64,000 bases of DNA from Nitrospinaceae bacterium (GTDB lineage Bacteria; Nitrospinota; Nitrospinia; Nitrospinales; Nitrospinaceae): NCBI GenBank assembly GCA_028278405.1, contig JANQEK010000036.1, positions 1 through 64,000 of the forward strand, given 5' to 3'. Shown one piece after another: positions 46,517-55,880 of the stretch; position 1 is the stretch's first letter; each line of letters begins with the position of its first letter. The notes under the pieces were generated by a model. The model saw only the letters and a list, made by a program, of their open reading frames with translations, was not told the origin of the DNA and did not search any database. Both the position numbers and the translations under genes were made by a program.

Positions 46517-48286
46517 ATGAATTCAAACATTTCATTTATGAAATATTTAAATAAAGAGGGAGCTATGCTTACGGAGTCTAGAAAAATGGTAAGGCACTTC
46601 TTGGTTGGGCTGGCAGTCATGTTGATGATAGGTCTGCCGTCCGCTCTACTGGCGCAAGAGGCACAACCACCGGATCCGATTCAGAAAGACAAACTGGAGC
46701 TCGGTAAACGGGTTTATTTTAAGCGTTGTGTCTGGTGTCATGGGGTTGAAGGCGGCGGTGATGGACCATCGGCCGACCGGCTGTTTACCCGCCCCAGAAA
46801 CTTTATTCAGGGAACTTTTAAGATCCGGTGGACGGACTCAGGTGAACTGCCCTTGGACAAGAACCTGATTGATACGGTCAAGAACGGTTTGCCGGGATCT
46901 GCCATGCCGCCTTGGGGTGAAGTCCTCAGTGAGGAAGAAGTGGTTTCTGTAGTCCAGTTCGTTAAATCCTTGGTTCAGGACCGGGATTTTGCGGATGAGG
47001 ATGAAGAAGTCGTTCCTCAGGACTTTGGTAAGAATCCCTGGGGAACGACCGGGCCTTATCATCTGGGCGTTCCGCAGGAAGCCATTGACCAGGGTAAAGA
47101 GGTTTTCCTGAAGAATAAGTGTTTTGAGTGTCACGGCGGAGAGGGCCGGGGAGATGGTAACCCGACGATGAAAGACGATTGGGGATTTGCGATTTTCGCG
47201 GCAGACTGGCAACAGTGCTGGAACTTCCGCGGTAGTCGACGGAATCATTTCGATCCTTTCAATGTCGTTCGAACGATCTCTACCGGTTTGAACGGAACTC
47301 CTATGCCGAACTTCAAGGATAAGATCACCATTGAAGACCGGTGGAAACTGGCGGCTTTCGTTAATTCTTTGTGTCCCAGGAAGAGAATCGATAAATTGAC
47401 CAATAAGCCGATTCCGGATTTTCTTATTCAGTCGAAATATACGGAAGGTCCCGTTTCGACCGATATGAATGATCCGATGTGGCAGGCTCCAGATGACGAC
47501 CCGGCGATCAAGGCGCGTCCTGCTGAGTATGCAGGTAAGGAAGGTCAGAAGTGGCATTATGTGGCCATGGCCGGTCAGATTACCCGGGGTGAGCGGAATT
47601 TCAAACCCAAAGTTGACAACCTGTGGGTCATGTCCAACTGGTCGGAAGAAGAGCAGGCGGTTTACTATCTGGTTGAATTCCACAACCGCTTTCTTTCGGT
47701 AGATCCAGCTTTTCAGGATGGCGTTGCCATGCAGTGGCCGGGTCAGTTGGAAGATCTGTTCGGTGCGGAAAAACCATACTTTATTTACGGCGATTCCAAG
47801 AAGCCTGTTGATGTCTGGAAAGCCAACTTCATGGTCAAGAGTTACAAGGACACCAATGCCCCCAATCCCAATGGATACGATCTTGATGTATCTGTTCAGG
47901 AGTTGGTGGGTAAGGGTTTTGACGCCATTGAAGAAAAAGGGACTCCTGGTGGCGTTGAGGTTGTGGCTTCCAAATACCATCAGGGTCGTGTAAAAATCAT
48001 GTTCAAACGTTCTCTGAAAACTGATAATCCGGATAAAACGGATGTTCAGATTCCGACTAAGACCTTTGTGCCGGTTTCTTTCCTGCAATGGTCGGGTTGG
48101 GATAAGGAGCACGATGAGCATATGGCGATTTCCACCTGGTATTACACCATTCTGGTTCCGCCGGATCCCGCATCCATGTACTACATGCCGCCGATTCTGG
48201 CCGTGTCCTTTTTCGGATTCCAGATGTGGTTGGTATGGATGACCAAGCGGACTCGCAAGATGGCCGCGGAAGGTAAAGTCAAGTAA
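46517..48286 (+). CDS. Diheme cytochrome c / ethylbenzene dehydrogenase-like haem protein (NxrC-like)
   Basis: This is a 589-residue exported protein. An N-terminal signal region (about 25-47) precedes two cytochrome c domains, with CVWCH at 71-75 and CFECH at 202-206. Axial methionines lie in GSAMPPWGE and GTPMPNFKD. A C-terminal region from about 320 resembles the b-haem-binding gamma subunit of DMSO-reductase-type enzymes (EB_dh family) and ends in a likely membrane anchor (PPILAVSFFGFQMWLVWM). This layout resembles candidate NxrC proteins of nitrite oxidisers, but no catalytic NxrA/NxrB is nearby. ATG 46517 follows GGTGAGGA; ATG 46565 is an alternative that gives a more ordinary signal peptide. 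It closes the operon before a strong terminator. Confidence 0.86.
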   Translation: MNSNISFMKYLNKEGAMLTESRKMVRHFLVGLAVMLMIGLPSALLAQEAQPPDPIQKDKLELGKRVYFKRCVWCHGVEGGGDGPSADRLFTRPRNFIQGTFKIRWTDSGELPLDKNLIDTVKNGLPGSAMPPWGEVLSEEEVVSVVQFVKSLVQDRDFADEDEEVVPQDFGKNPWGTTGPYHLGVPQEAIDQGKEVFLKNKCFECHGGEGRGDGNPTMKDDWGFAIFAADWQQCWNFRGSRRNHFDPFNVVRTISTGLNGTPMPNFKDKITIEDRWKLAAFVNSLCPRKRIDKLTNKPIPDFLIQSKYTEGPVSTDMNDPMWQAPDDDPAIKARPAEYAGKEGQKWHYVAMAGQITRGERNFKPKVDNLWVMSNWSEEEQAVYYLVEFHNRFLSVDPAFQDGVAMQWPGQLEDLFGAEKPYFIYGDSKKPVDVWKANFMVKSYKDTNAPNPNGYDLDVSVQELVGKGFDAIEEKGTPGGVEVVASKYHQGRVKIMFKRSLKTDNPDKTDVQIPTKTFVPVSFLQWSGWDKEHDEHMAISTWYYTILVPPDPASMYYMPPILAVSFFGFQMWLVWMTKRTRKMAAEGKVK

Positions 48287-48318
48287 TCCTTCCAGTCATC
48301 GTTTAAGAAAGCATACTA

Positions 48319-48352
48319 AAAGGCCCGTCCATTTGGACGGGCCTTTTTTTAT
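48319..48352 (+). terminator. Strong Rho-independent terminator after the cytochrome cluster
   Basis: A perfect 12-base-pair stem (AAAGGCCCGTCC 48319-48330 and GGACGGGCCTTT 48335-48346) encloses loop ATTT and is followed by a run of T. It marks the end of the 42085-48286 operon and separates it from the convergent rpoZ gene. Confidence 0.95.
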
Positions 48353-48398
48353 TTGACTGAGTAGTATTTTTTAAAAAATAAAAGGGTGGGGTTGGTGA

Positions 48399-48620
48399 TC
48401 AGCTGGCGATCTGTTCCAGATCCATGTTGCCTTCGATGATTTCCCGCAGAGCGAGTTCGTAAAACGTTTTGGGATTATCGTATTCATTTTCGCCCACTTC
48501 GATGCAGGGCAGAGCCCCTTTTTCCAGCTGATGAATCCGTTGGGACACCAGGATACACAACAAATATCGGCTTTTGATCACATCCAAAGCCAGTTTTTCC
48601 AGTTCCAGTAATTCCTGCAT
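48399..48620 (-). CDS. rpoZ: RNA polymerase omega subunit RpoZ
   Basis: The 73 residues show the omega pattern: an initial helix with LDVIKSRYLLCILVSQRIHQL, then NPKTFYELALREIIEGN. The protein binds beta-prime and assists polymerase assembly. No spoT, gmk or coaBC neighbour is present, unlike the usual arrangement; it appears to stand alone. It converges on the cytochrome operon terminator. Confidence 0.9.
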   Translation of the reverse strand: MQELLELEKLALDVIKSRYLLCILVSQRIHQLEKGALPCIEVGENEYDNPKTFYELALREIIEGNMDLEQIAS

Positions 48621-48703
48621 TGATGCTCCTTGAATAAGAGGAATGTTCTACCTGTGCATTCTAATCTTTAGGGAGAGGCCTGTCAAATCTTCAGTTGCTT
48701 TGA

Positions 48704-49741
48704 TTATTGTTTTAGGACCGATTCCGCAATTTGAAGCGCCGACTCCGTGTGCTTGCGGTTGACCATCCGGTTCAAAACCGCGCGGAACACTCCGCCTTCC
48801 ATCAACAGTAGTTTGACCCCCTTCGAATCCATTTGGTTCAAAAACTCTTCGGGAGTTACGGTGGGGTGATCCAGTTTGAAAAAGAGGATGTTGGTTGGGT
48901 TTTTTTCAGGGTCGATAGCCACACCGGGGAGTTTTTTCAACCCCAGCGCCAGAGTCCGGGCATTCTGGTGGTCTTCGGCGAGTCGATCCACCAGGGTTTC
49001 AAGAGCTACGATCCCGGCAGCGGCCAGGTGACCGGCCTGCCGCATGCCGCCTCCCACCATTTTCCGCCATTTACGGGCTCTTTCTACCCAGTCCCGGGTT
49101 CCGCAGATAATGGAACCCACGGGCGCGGAAAGGCCCTTTGAAAGGCTGAACATGAGCGAGTCTGCCTGACGGGTTAGCTCCCTGACATCAATGGATAAGG
49201 CGGTAGAAGCGTTAAAAATACGTGCTCCGTCTACGTGGACCTTTAACCCGTGTTTATGAGCTAATTTGGCCACTGAATCCATATATTGGGGAGTCAGGGG
49301 GGATCCAAAGCAATAATTCTGGGTATTCTCCAGGCAAATCAGGCGGGTTGGAGGATAATGCAGGTCGCTGTGCCGGATGGCATTCTCCAGAGCATCCAGG
49401 GGCAGGGTGCCGTCGTCCATATTCGGGATCGTATGAGGATGGATACCGCCCAGCGCGGACATTCCGCCCACTTCATTGAGGAAGATATGGCTGCGGTCGC
49501 CCAGGATAATCTCATCACCCCGACCGCAGTGAGTCAACAGACTCACCAGATTGCCCATGGTCCCGCTCGGGAGAAACAAAGCTGCCTCCATGCCCAGTTT
49601 TTCGGCGGCTAAATCCTGGAGCTGATGGATGGTCGGGTCTTCATTAAAAACGTCGTCCCCCACCTCAGCTTTAGCCATGGCTTCACGCATGTCCTCCGTC
49701 GGTTGGGTCATGGTGTCGCTTCTCAAGTCAATGATCTGCAT
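48704..49741 (-). CDS. ltaE: Low-specificity L-threonine aldolase
   Basis: This PLP enzyme of about 345 residues (start ATG 49741) begins with the family motif IDLRSDTMTQPTEDMREAM. It continues with FLPSGTMGNLVSLL and VHVDGARIFNA, and the PLP lysine is in MFSLSKGLSAPVGSII. It splits threonine or allo-threonine into glycine and acetaldehyde, which could feed the glycine cleavage system. Its 5' end overlaps the 3' end of the upstream membrane protein gene by 14 bases. Confidence 0.93.
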   Translation of the reverse strand: MQIIDLRSDTMTQPTEDMREAMAKAEVGDDVFNEDPTIHQLQDLAAEKLGMEAALFLPSGTMGNLVSLLTHCGRGDEIILGDRSHIFLNEVGGMSALGGIHPHTIPNMDDGTLPLDALENAIRHSDLHYPPTRLICLENTQNYCFGSPLTPQYMDSVAKLAHKHGLKVHVDGARIFNASTALSIDVRELTRQADSLMFSLSKGLSAPVGSIICGTRDWVERARKWRKMVGGGMRQAGHLAAAGIVALETLVDRLAEDHQNARTLALGLKKLPGVAIDPEKNPTNILFFKLDHPTVTPEEFLNQMDSKGVKLLLMEGGVFRAVLNRMVNRKHTESALQIAESVLKQ

Positions 49742-50156
49742 TCGAATCTCCAGGAGAGGTTGAGGAACGTTCCAACCGGGATCGCTTGATCCGGTAGTAC
49801 ACCAGGGATGTGAAAAATACCGGAGCAACGAATCCCGCCAAAAGAACGGTGCGGGCTGTTGCCGCCGGGAAATCCATATCGATTAAGGTATCCAGTTCCT
49901 GAGTGATGCAAAGTACGAGGGCGACTGTAGTAATCAAAACATACCCCAGTTTTTTGGATCCCGGCTTTCCAGAAAAAACAATCGCGCGGGCGACAAAGTT
50001 CAGGCCCAGAAACAGCAAGCCATTCAAAAGCATGAGGTAAACCATCTGATTTTGAGCCGGATTCAGCAACGCGATTTCCTGATCGAGTGACGATGCGGGT
50101 ATTGTAGCGGTTCCAGATGCGGGAATAAAGAGGTTTGGGGATTTGGGGAAGGTCAC
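49728..50156 (-). CDS. Small membrane protein of unknown function
   Basis: The frame of 142 residues starts with GTG at 50156; an internal ATG at 50045 is an alternative. It has three probable helices: VYLMLLNGLLFLGLNFVARAIVF, LGYVLITTVALVLCITQEL and TVLLAGFVAPVFFTSLVYY. The C-terminus is basic and polar. I recognise no family. Its stop lies inside the ltaE start, so the pair may be coupled. The start is uncertain. Confidence 0.55.
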   Translation of the reverse strand: MTFPKSPNLFIPASGTATIPASSLDQEIALLNPAQNQMVYLMLLNGLLFLGLNFVARAIVFSGKPGSKKLGYVLITTVALVLCITQELDTLIDMDFPAATARTVLLAGFVAPVFFTSLVYYRIKRSRLERSSTSPGDSNADH

Positions 50157-50200
50157 ACGAAAAAAACGGGGAAACCCTGACGTGAATCAGGATTTCCCCG
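50157..50200 (-). terminator. Rho-independent terminator after the porin gene
   Basis: Read on the minus strand, a GC-rich imperfect hairpin (50167-50200, arms CGGGGAAA and TTTCCCCG with an inner CCTGA/TCAGG pairing) is followed by a run of T (50166 down to about 50159). It ends the glnK-amt-porin unit. Confidence 0.88.
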
Positions 50201-50226
50201 GATGCCTGTCTGGTTGATTCAGGCGG

Positions 50227-51459
50227 TTAAAAGTGGATCAAGGTATTGAATGCAACCGTGTCCTGGTGACCGGTACCGGTGCCTCTGCTGTTTTCAAAGA
50301 TTCCAAGACTGGATTCGTCGTGACGGTACTCAAAACGAACCACCATGTTATCCGCGATGCGGAATTCGGGAGTGATCGTCACCTCCCACAATCGATTATT
50401 GGGTGCTCCAAGACGAAAACCATCGATATCGATAAAATGGGCGCCTCGGAAGTTTAGTGAAAACCATTTGTTGAAATCGTAGCGCACGATTCCGGCAAAT
50501 CCACCCCATTTAGCTGTACCTCCATTGCTAGGATGAGCGTTTTCTTCAGCGCCATAATCCGCGTTTAATTGTAAAGACAGTTGGTTTGTCAATGCCAGGT
50601 CCACAACGATATCGAAAATATTTCTCCAGTTGTTGTTGTTGCTTACTATGGGGTTGCCGGCAAGTCCTCTGTCGGTTCCCTGATTGCCACCGACCCAGTT
50701 GAACAGAATGCCGATCTGGTCGGTGGGGCTATAAGCGATCTGTGTGCCCAATACTTTGTCAGTGTTGTTGTCACTGACTCCAGCTTCTTCCCAGTTATTG
50801 GCGAGCATGATCATCGCAGTCAACTTGTCGGTAAACTCGTAGGTCGCGCGAATACCGGTGTGGTTAAAGGGAATTCCCCATCCAAATACGAAAGTACGGG
50901 AAAAGTTCATGTTCCAACCGTCGTAGCCGTCGAACACTTCGGCGCCGACGTGGGTGATGAATTTACCGACATCCAGTTGGAGACCGTTACCGATGGGTGC
51001 TTTCCAGGAAACGTATCCTTGCTGGAGATCGAAATCGTCGTCAGGCGTTGTCGGGCTTGTTGGAAATTCGCTTCCCGAGCCTGTAGCAGAGCTTCGTGCC
51101 CGTTGCGCACCTTCCGGCAGACTGAAGCCGAAGGTCAGGTCGAAGCGGAACCCGATGTCGCCGATGTCCGGAGTTTCCTTCAGGAACACCAGCTCGGTGT
51201 TGTCCAGTTTGAAGCTGTTGTCATCCTGGTCGAAAATACGGGCACAGCCACCCAAGGGAGCAATACCGCAGTTCGTTTGAGATAAAGGTTTATTGAAATT
51301 GAAACTGTACGAGGATGACACGAATCCGTGTATCTCCATATCCTCAAAAAACTTAAAGACATTTTTCCCTGCCAAGGCCTGGCCGGGTATCAGCAGGATC
51401 AATCCAAATACAGCGATCCACCCGAACCGCGAACCAAGAATGTTTGAAAACTGTTTCAT
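50227..51459 (-). CDS. Outer-membrane beta-barrel porin (BBP2/OmpL-like)
   Basis: This exported protein of about 410 residues has a signal peptide ending in QALA. It starts its barrel with EIHGFVSSSYSFNFNKPLSQ, continues with alternating beta-strands rich in aromatic residues, and ends in a C-terminal phenylalanine. The pattern fits the BBP2 family of outer-membrane beta-barrels. The start ATG 51459 has GGAGG nearby. It is the last gene of a unit with amt and glnK. It may let ammonium or other small N compounds pass the outer membrane, but the substrate is inferred from position only. Confidence 0.82.
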   Translation of the reverse strand: MKQFSNILGSRFGWIAVFGLILLIPGQALAGKNVFKFFEDMEIHGFVSSSYSFNFNKPLSQTNCGIAPLGGCARIFDQDDNSFKLDNTELVFLKETPDIGDIGFRFDLTFGFSLPEGAQRARSSATGSGSEFPTSPTTPDDDFDLQQGYVSWKAPIGNGLQLDVGKFITHVGAEVFDGYDGWNMNFSRTFVFGWGIPFNHTGIRATYEFTDKLTAMIMLANNWEEAGVSDNNTDKVLGTQIAYSPTDQIGILFNWVGGNQGTDRGLAGNPIVSNNNNWRNIFDIVVDLALTNQLSLQLNADYGAEENAHPSNGGTAKWGGFAGIVRYDFNKWFSLNFRGAHFIDIDGFRLGAPNNRLWEVTITPEFRIADNMVVRFEYRHDESSLGIFENSRGTGTGHQDTVAFNTLIHF

Positions 51460-51512
51460 CGAACCTCCTCCTTTATTCACTTTATAAAGTCATCTCATTA
51501 AAGATTTGAAAG

Positions 51513-52823
51513 CTACAAGTTATATCCGCGTTCATCGTGCTGGGACAGATCCAATCCTTCGGTTTCAGCATCGTCGGTGACTCGCAGGCCTACGACTGCG
51601 TCCACCCCTTTCAGGATCACAAAGCTGACAATTCCGGAATAGAGCACGGTTGCAGTGACACCGATGAGCTGAACCCATACCTGACCGCCGATACTGGTGA
51701 TTTCATCACCGAAGCCAACTCCGCCCAGTCCCTGAGCGCAAAATATCCCGGTCAGAATGGCGCCAATGATTCCGCCCACGGCGTGCACGCCGAAAACATC
51801 CAGGGAGTCGTCATATCCCATAAGACGTTTGAGTTTTGTGGAAGCGATGAAACAACCCACACCCGCAGCAGCACCGATGGCGAGGGCTCCCATCGGACCA
51901 ACGGCACCCGAGGCGGGAGTGATGGCTACCAGGCCCGCGACCGCTCCCGAAGCGATTCCCAGAACACTGGGTTTCCCATGGTCGATCCATTCGCTGAACA
52001 TCCAGCCTAATGCGGCGGCGGCGGTCGCGATCTGGGTGACGGCCATGGCCATTCCGGCAGTACCGTCTGCCGCCAGTTCACTGCCCGCGTTGAAACCGAA
52101 CCAGCCGACCCACAACATGGACGCTCCCATCAGGGTGTATCCCAGATTGTGCGGTGGCATGTGTTTTTCAGGGTATCCCTTACGTTTGCCCAGAACGATG
52201 GCGGCGACTAGTCCAGCAATTCCGGCATTGATGTGCACTACGGTTCCTCCTGCAAAATCCAGAATGCCTTTCGATCCGAGCCATCCTCCTTCACCCCAGA
52301 CCCAGTGACATACCGGGGCGTAAACAACGGTAAACCACAGCCCCATAAAGAGTAGGATTGCTGAAAATTTCATGCGCTCCGCAAACGCACCGACAATCAG
52401 GGCGGGCGTGATGATCGCAAACGTCATTTGAAACGTCATAAAAACGGTTTCAGGAATAGTGCCGCTGAGCGTGTCGACTCCAACACCGCTCAGAAAGGCT
52501 TTGGATAATCCGCCCCAAAATGTGCCGGCGCCACCAAAGGCCATGCTGTAACCGTAAATGACCCACAAAACTGTCATGAGGGAAGTGATCGCAAAGCACT
52601 GCATCAGTACCGACAGGACGTTTTTGCTTCGTACCATACCGGCATAAAACAGGGACAAACCGGGGATGGTCATGAAAAGTACCAAAGCGGTCGCCGTTAA
52701 CATCCACGCGGTATCGCCCGAATTAAGAACTGGCGCGTCTTCTGCCAGAGCCTGACCGGGAAAGCAAACCGCTAATAAAATTGTAAAAACGATCCATGCC
52801 TGCGACCGAAGTCTCGTCTGCAT
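51513..52823 (-). CDS. amt: Ammonium transporter Amt
   Basis: The 436 residues carry a cleavable signal-like segment (10-28) and eleven membrane helices. Conserved Amt motifs are present: GDTAWMLTATALVLFMTIPGLSLFYAGMVRSKN, the D in the CHWVWGEGGWLGSKGILDFAGGTVVHINAGIAGLV stretch, and the twin-histidine region FGVHAVGGIIGAILTG. The protein moves ammonium across the inner membrane and is normally gated by GlnK. It lies 58 bases after glnK on the same strand, with the porin 53 bases further. The C-terminal tail is short and acidic. Confidence 0.95.
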   Translation of the reverse strand: MQTRLRSQAWIVFTILLAVCFPGQALAEDAPVLNSGDTAWMLTATALVLFMTIPGLSLFYAGMVRSKNVLSVLMQCFAITSLMTVLWVIYGYSMAFGGAGTFWGGLSKAFLSGVGVDTLSGTIPETVFMTFQMTFAIITPALIVGAFAERMKFSAILLFMGLWFTVVYAPVCHWVWGEGGWLGSKGILDFAGGTVVHINAGIAGLVAAIVLGKRKGYPEKHMPPHNLGYTLMGASMLWVGWFGFNAGSELAADGTAGMAMAVTQIATAAAALGWMFSEWIDHGKPSVLGIASGAVAGLVAITPASGAVGPMGALAIGAAAGVGCFIASTKLKRLMGYDDSLDVFGVHAVGGIIGAILTGIFCAQGLGGVGFGDEITSIGGQVWVQLIGVTATVLYSGIVSFVILKGVDAVVGLRVTDDAETEGLDLSQHDERGYNL

Positions 52824-52881
52824 TTAGTTTTTCTCCTTCCAAAAGTTAAGTGAGGACCACTGAAATTTTTTCATACTTCAG

Positions 52882-53220
<339 letters not shown>

Positions 53221-53348
53221 TCAAGATGACTCCTGATGGTTGGGCCGATTGAACCGTTCATCGGATGGACAGGCCTGATCCAGCCAATCTAAATGTTGAA
53301 TTTAAAACTACGGATTCGGATATCTGCTCCGAGGTTTGATAGGGGTAA

Positions 53349-53364
53349 TTCAATCCCTGTGCCA
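53349..53364 (-). promoter_or_regulatory. Candidate sigma-54 promoter for glnK-amt
   Basis: On the minus strand TGGCAC-AGGGA-TTGAA matches the -24/-12 pattern (TGGCAC-N5-TTGCA) at all but the fourth base of the -12 box. It lies about 130 bases upstream of the glnK ATG. It agrees with the usual NtrC/RpoN control of glnK-amt genes. The missing C of the GC dinucleotide lowers confidence. Confidence 0.4.
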
Positions 53365-53691
53365 AGTTGCCAGGGAGGCCTTGCCAAACCCTCAAAAACA
53401 AAGTAATCATTTATTTTTCAATTACTTAAAATGTTCGAAAGGGGTTTTTGAGGGGTAGAGAGAGCGCTGAGGCAGGAATTCATTTTGCATGAAAAAAGCG
53501 CATAATCCGGTCACATGCAATAAAAACGGACAGATGCTCAAGTATTTTGGGGGTTTTACCGTGAATGATATATGAAGTTGTAACCCGTTGAAATTCGTAT
53601 GAATTACGTCCTTTCTCAAGTTGAGACCCAAAGTGGGGGTTGCACAGGGAAGGGGGCAGGAAGGTTTGTGGATACCCGTTTTGTAGAGGAT

Positions 53692-53720
53692 TTGGGTTAT
53701 AGGTTATATCGATTTATAAT
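53692..53720 (+). promoter_or_regulatory. Candidate sigma-70-like promoter for the flagellar operon
   Basis: TTGGGT (53692-53697) and a consensus TATAAT (53715-53720) are 17 bases apart. The first flagellar ATG is at 53772. No flagellar-type sigma-28 or sigma-54 signature was seen directly upstream of fliL. Confidence 0.4.
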
Positions 53721-53771
53721 GTAAATGAGATGCTTTTCTCATGAACTCTCTAGATAGGAATATCCTGGCTC

Positions 53772-54293
53772 ATGGCTGAGGAACAAACAATTGTAGAAAA
53801 TGATCCAGCGGCGCCCGCTCCCCGAAATTCTCTAATGAATCTCCTTTTGGTGCTGGTGCTGGTTTTGGTCGCCGGAGTCGGGGGCTACTTTGCCCAGGAA
53901 CTGATCACCGGTAACTCTCAGTCTGTGGCTCCATCTCCCTCCATGCAGACCCAGCCGGCAGCGTCAGCCCAGTCGCCGGTAGCTCCTGCGGTGGGAGTGA
54001 TGATTCCTCTCGAGCCTTTTATGGTGAACCTGGCAAGGACCAAGGGAAGCCGAATATTAAAAGTGACCGTCACTTTGGAGTTGAACAATCCGGCGGTTCA
54101 ACCGGAAGTTGAAGACAACCGCCAGAAGATTATGGACTCCATCCTGGTATTGCTGAGCAGTAAAACATTCGAAGATGTCTATTCAATCCAGGGAAAATTC
54201 AAGCTGAAAGATGAAATCACGACGCGGGTCAACCGGTTTCTGGCGATGGGGCATGTCAAGGAAGTGTATTTCTCGGAATTTTTAATTCAATAA
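53772..54293 (+). CDS. fliL: Flagellar basal body-associated protein FliL
   Basis: This 173-residue single-pass membrane protein has a short cytoplasmic N-terminus, one helix (about 21-42) and a proline- and serine-rich linker. The FliL domain follows (PLEPFMVNLARTKGSRILKVTVTLELNN, then KTFEDVYSIQGKFKLKDEITTRVN). The protein associates with the stator and basal body and influences torque or stator recruitment. It heads a typical flagellar operon with fliM 44 bases downstream. Confidence 0.93.
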   Translation: MAEEQTIVENDPAAPAPRNSLMNLLLVLVLVLVAGVGGYFAQELITGNSQSVAPSPSMQTQPAASAQSPVAPAVGVMIPLEPFMVNLARTKGSRILKVTVTLELNNPAVQPEVEDNRQKIMDSILVLLSSKTFEDVYSIQGKFKLKDEITTRVNRFLAMGHVKEVYFSEFLIQ

Positions 54294-54337
54294 ACCTTTG
54301 ATGTTTTTTCAATAGGGGTTTGGTAAGGTCAGTTGAT

Positions 54338-55309
54338 ATGGAGCAGGTTTTATCTCAAGGAGAAGTGGATGCCCTGTTAAGAGGCGTCAGCGGGGGTCAG
54401 ATTGAAACGGAGACTGATGTCCCGGAAGAAGTCAGCGGAGTGGTTCCCTATGACCTGACCAGTCAGGAAAAAATCGTTCGCGGGCGCCTCCCGACTCTGG
54501 ATATTGTCAATCAGATGTTCTCGAGGTTGTTCAGGAACTCCTTTTCCAGTTTGATGCGCAAATCCGCCGATATCAGCACGGTGTCTACGGACTCTCTGAA
54601 ATTCGGTGAATTCCTGCGGTCTCTGTCCGTACCCACCAGTTTGCATGTGTTTCGCATGGAGCCGTTACGCGGATTTGGCCTGATGGTGGTGGAAAGCCGT
54701 CTGGTGTTTTCATTTGTTGATAATTTTTTTGGTGGAACGGGATCTTCGGATATCAATATTCTGGGCCGCGATTTCAGCGCGATTGAAGTCCGGATGACCA
54801 AAAAAGTGGTTCAGACGGCTTTGGAAGATTGGGAACGCGCCTGGAAATCGGTTCATCCGGTGGCGTGCACTTATGTTCGTTCTGAAGTCAACCCACAGTT
54901 TGCAGCTATTGTGCCGCCTACAGATGTGGTGTTGGTTGTTGTGTTTGATATTGAAATGGAGCATTCCTCGGGAACCGCGACCATTTGCATCCCTTATTCC
55001 ATGATCGAACCCATTCTCAACAAGCTCAAGGCAAACTTCCAAAGCGAGCAGATGGAGGTGGATCAGGTCTGGATCAACCGTCTGCAGAGAGAATTGATGC
55101 AGACGGAAGTGGAGATGGTGGCGGAATTGGGTCAAACTCAAATGACACCACGGGAATTGCTTGGTCTTCACGAAGGGGATGTGATGATGCTGAACAAAGA
55201 TGTTTCCGAACCGCTTTACATCAAAGTCGAGGAGACCGCTAAGCTAAGAGGCTACTCAGGCGTCTCGCGGGGAATGAAAGCAGTTCAAATTACAGAAGTT
55301 CTTCAATAG
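54338..55309 (+). CDS. fliM: Flagellar motor switch protein FliM
   Basis: This protein of about 323 residues starts with the CheY-P binding motif MEQVLSQGEVDALLRG. It has the middle CheC-like domain (SSLMRKSADISTVSTDSLKFGEFL through VEVRMTKKVVQTALEDWERAW) and the C-terminal SpoA domain (ELGQTQMTPRELLGLHEGDVMML). ATG 54338 is chosen over a TTG at 54320. It forms the middle of the C-ring and reverses motor direction after binding CheY-P. Confidence 0.94.
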   Translation: MEQVLSQGEVDALLRGVSGGQIETETDVPEEVSGVVPYDLTSQEKIVRGRLPTLDIVNQMFSRLFRNSFSSLMRKSADISTVSTDSLKFGEFLRSLSVPTSLHVFRMEPLRGFGLMVVESRLVFSFVDNFFGGTGSSDINILGRDFSAIEVRMTKKVVQTALEDWERAWKSVHPVACTYVRSEVNPQFAAIVPPTDVVLVVVFDIEMEHSSGTATICIPYSMIEPILNKLKANFQSEQMEVDQVWINRLQRELMQTEVEMVAELGQTQMTPRELLGLHEGDVMMLNKDVSEPLYIKVEETAKLRGYSGVSRGMKAVQITEVLQ

Positions 55310-55320
55310 GGTGAATTATT

Positions 55321-55689
55321 ATGGCTGAACATCAGGACGATTTGGAAGCGCTGGATGATATCGACAATCTGGATCAATTCAGGGATGATCAGGATGCGTC
55401 CGAAACCGGGGCATTGTCTCGTGAGGAAACCCAGAACCTGGATTTGATTCTGGATATACCATTGACCGTTACGGTGGAATTAGGCCGGTCCAAAATGCTG
55501 ATCAACGATTTGCTCCAGTTGGGGCAGGGCTCAGTAATAGAATTGACAAAGTTGGTGGGTGAGCCGCTGGAGGTTTTGGTCAACAATAAACTGGTGGCCC
55601 GGGGTGAAGTGGTTGTCGTCAATGAAAAATTCGGAGTCCGCCTGACCGATATCGTATCTCCCATGGAGCGGGTCCAGTCTTTGACCTGA
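55321..55689 (+). CDS. fliN: Flagellar motor switch protein FliN
   Basis: The 122 residues contain an acidic N-terminal region, then the SpoA domain: [62 protein letters not shown] in order, with the final [15 protein letters not shown]. The protein forms the bottom of the C-ring and helps recruit the export ATPase complex. It starts 12 bases after fliM. Confidence 0.94.
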   Translation: MAEHQDDLEALDDIDNLDQFRDDQDASETGALSREETQNLDLILDIPLTVTVELGRSKMLINDLLQLGQGSVIELTKLVGEPLEVLVNNKLVARGEVVVVNEKFGVRLTDIVSPMERVQSLT

Positions 55690-55880
55690 AGACCCGCTTC
55701 TCTGTTTTTCCTTCAGATTTGACGAGCCTGTTCCCTTGGCTCGGTTTCCCACACACATCCTAGAATGTCTTAGGCGTCCTTTATCAGACCGTTTCGGTAC
55801 GGCCTTTGCATTTATCCATTTGGATCATCGGGTGTCGATGTTTTTGACGCCATTCGTTTGCCTAATGGAGAGGTCGGATT

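Larger units (their letters stand above)
53221..53771. other. Divergent intergenic region between glnK and fliL
   Basis: These 551 bases separate the nitrogen unit (minus) and the flagellar operon (plus). They hold the candidate sigma-54 element near 53349-53364 and a sigma-70-like element near 53692-53720. Three TGGCA pentamers occur on the minus strand near the sigma-54 element (within 53355-53395). A small open frame at 53422-53631 on the minus strand looks accidental. The remainder is AT-rich with no RNA gene that I can recognise. Confidence 0.5.

Noticed and set aside
41773-48286. The cytochrome cluster considered as a complete nitrite oxidoreductase operon.
   Set aside because: No molybdopterin NxrA or iron-sulfur NxrB gene is present; only an NxrC-like protein is.
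53422-53631. A 69-codon minus-strand frame between glnK and fliL.
   Set aside because: No ribosome-binding site or family match was seen, and its base composition is like the surrounding intergenic DNA.
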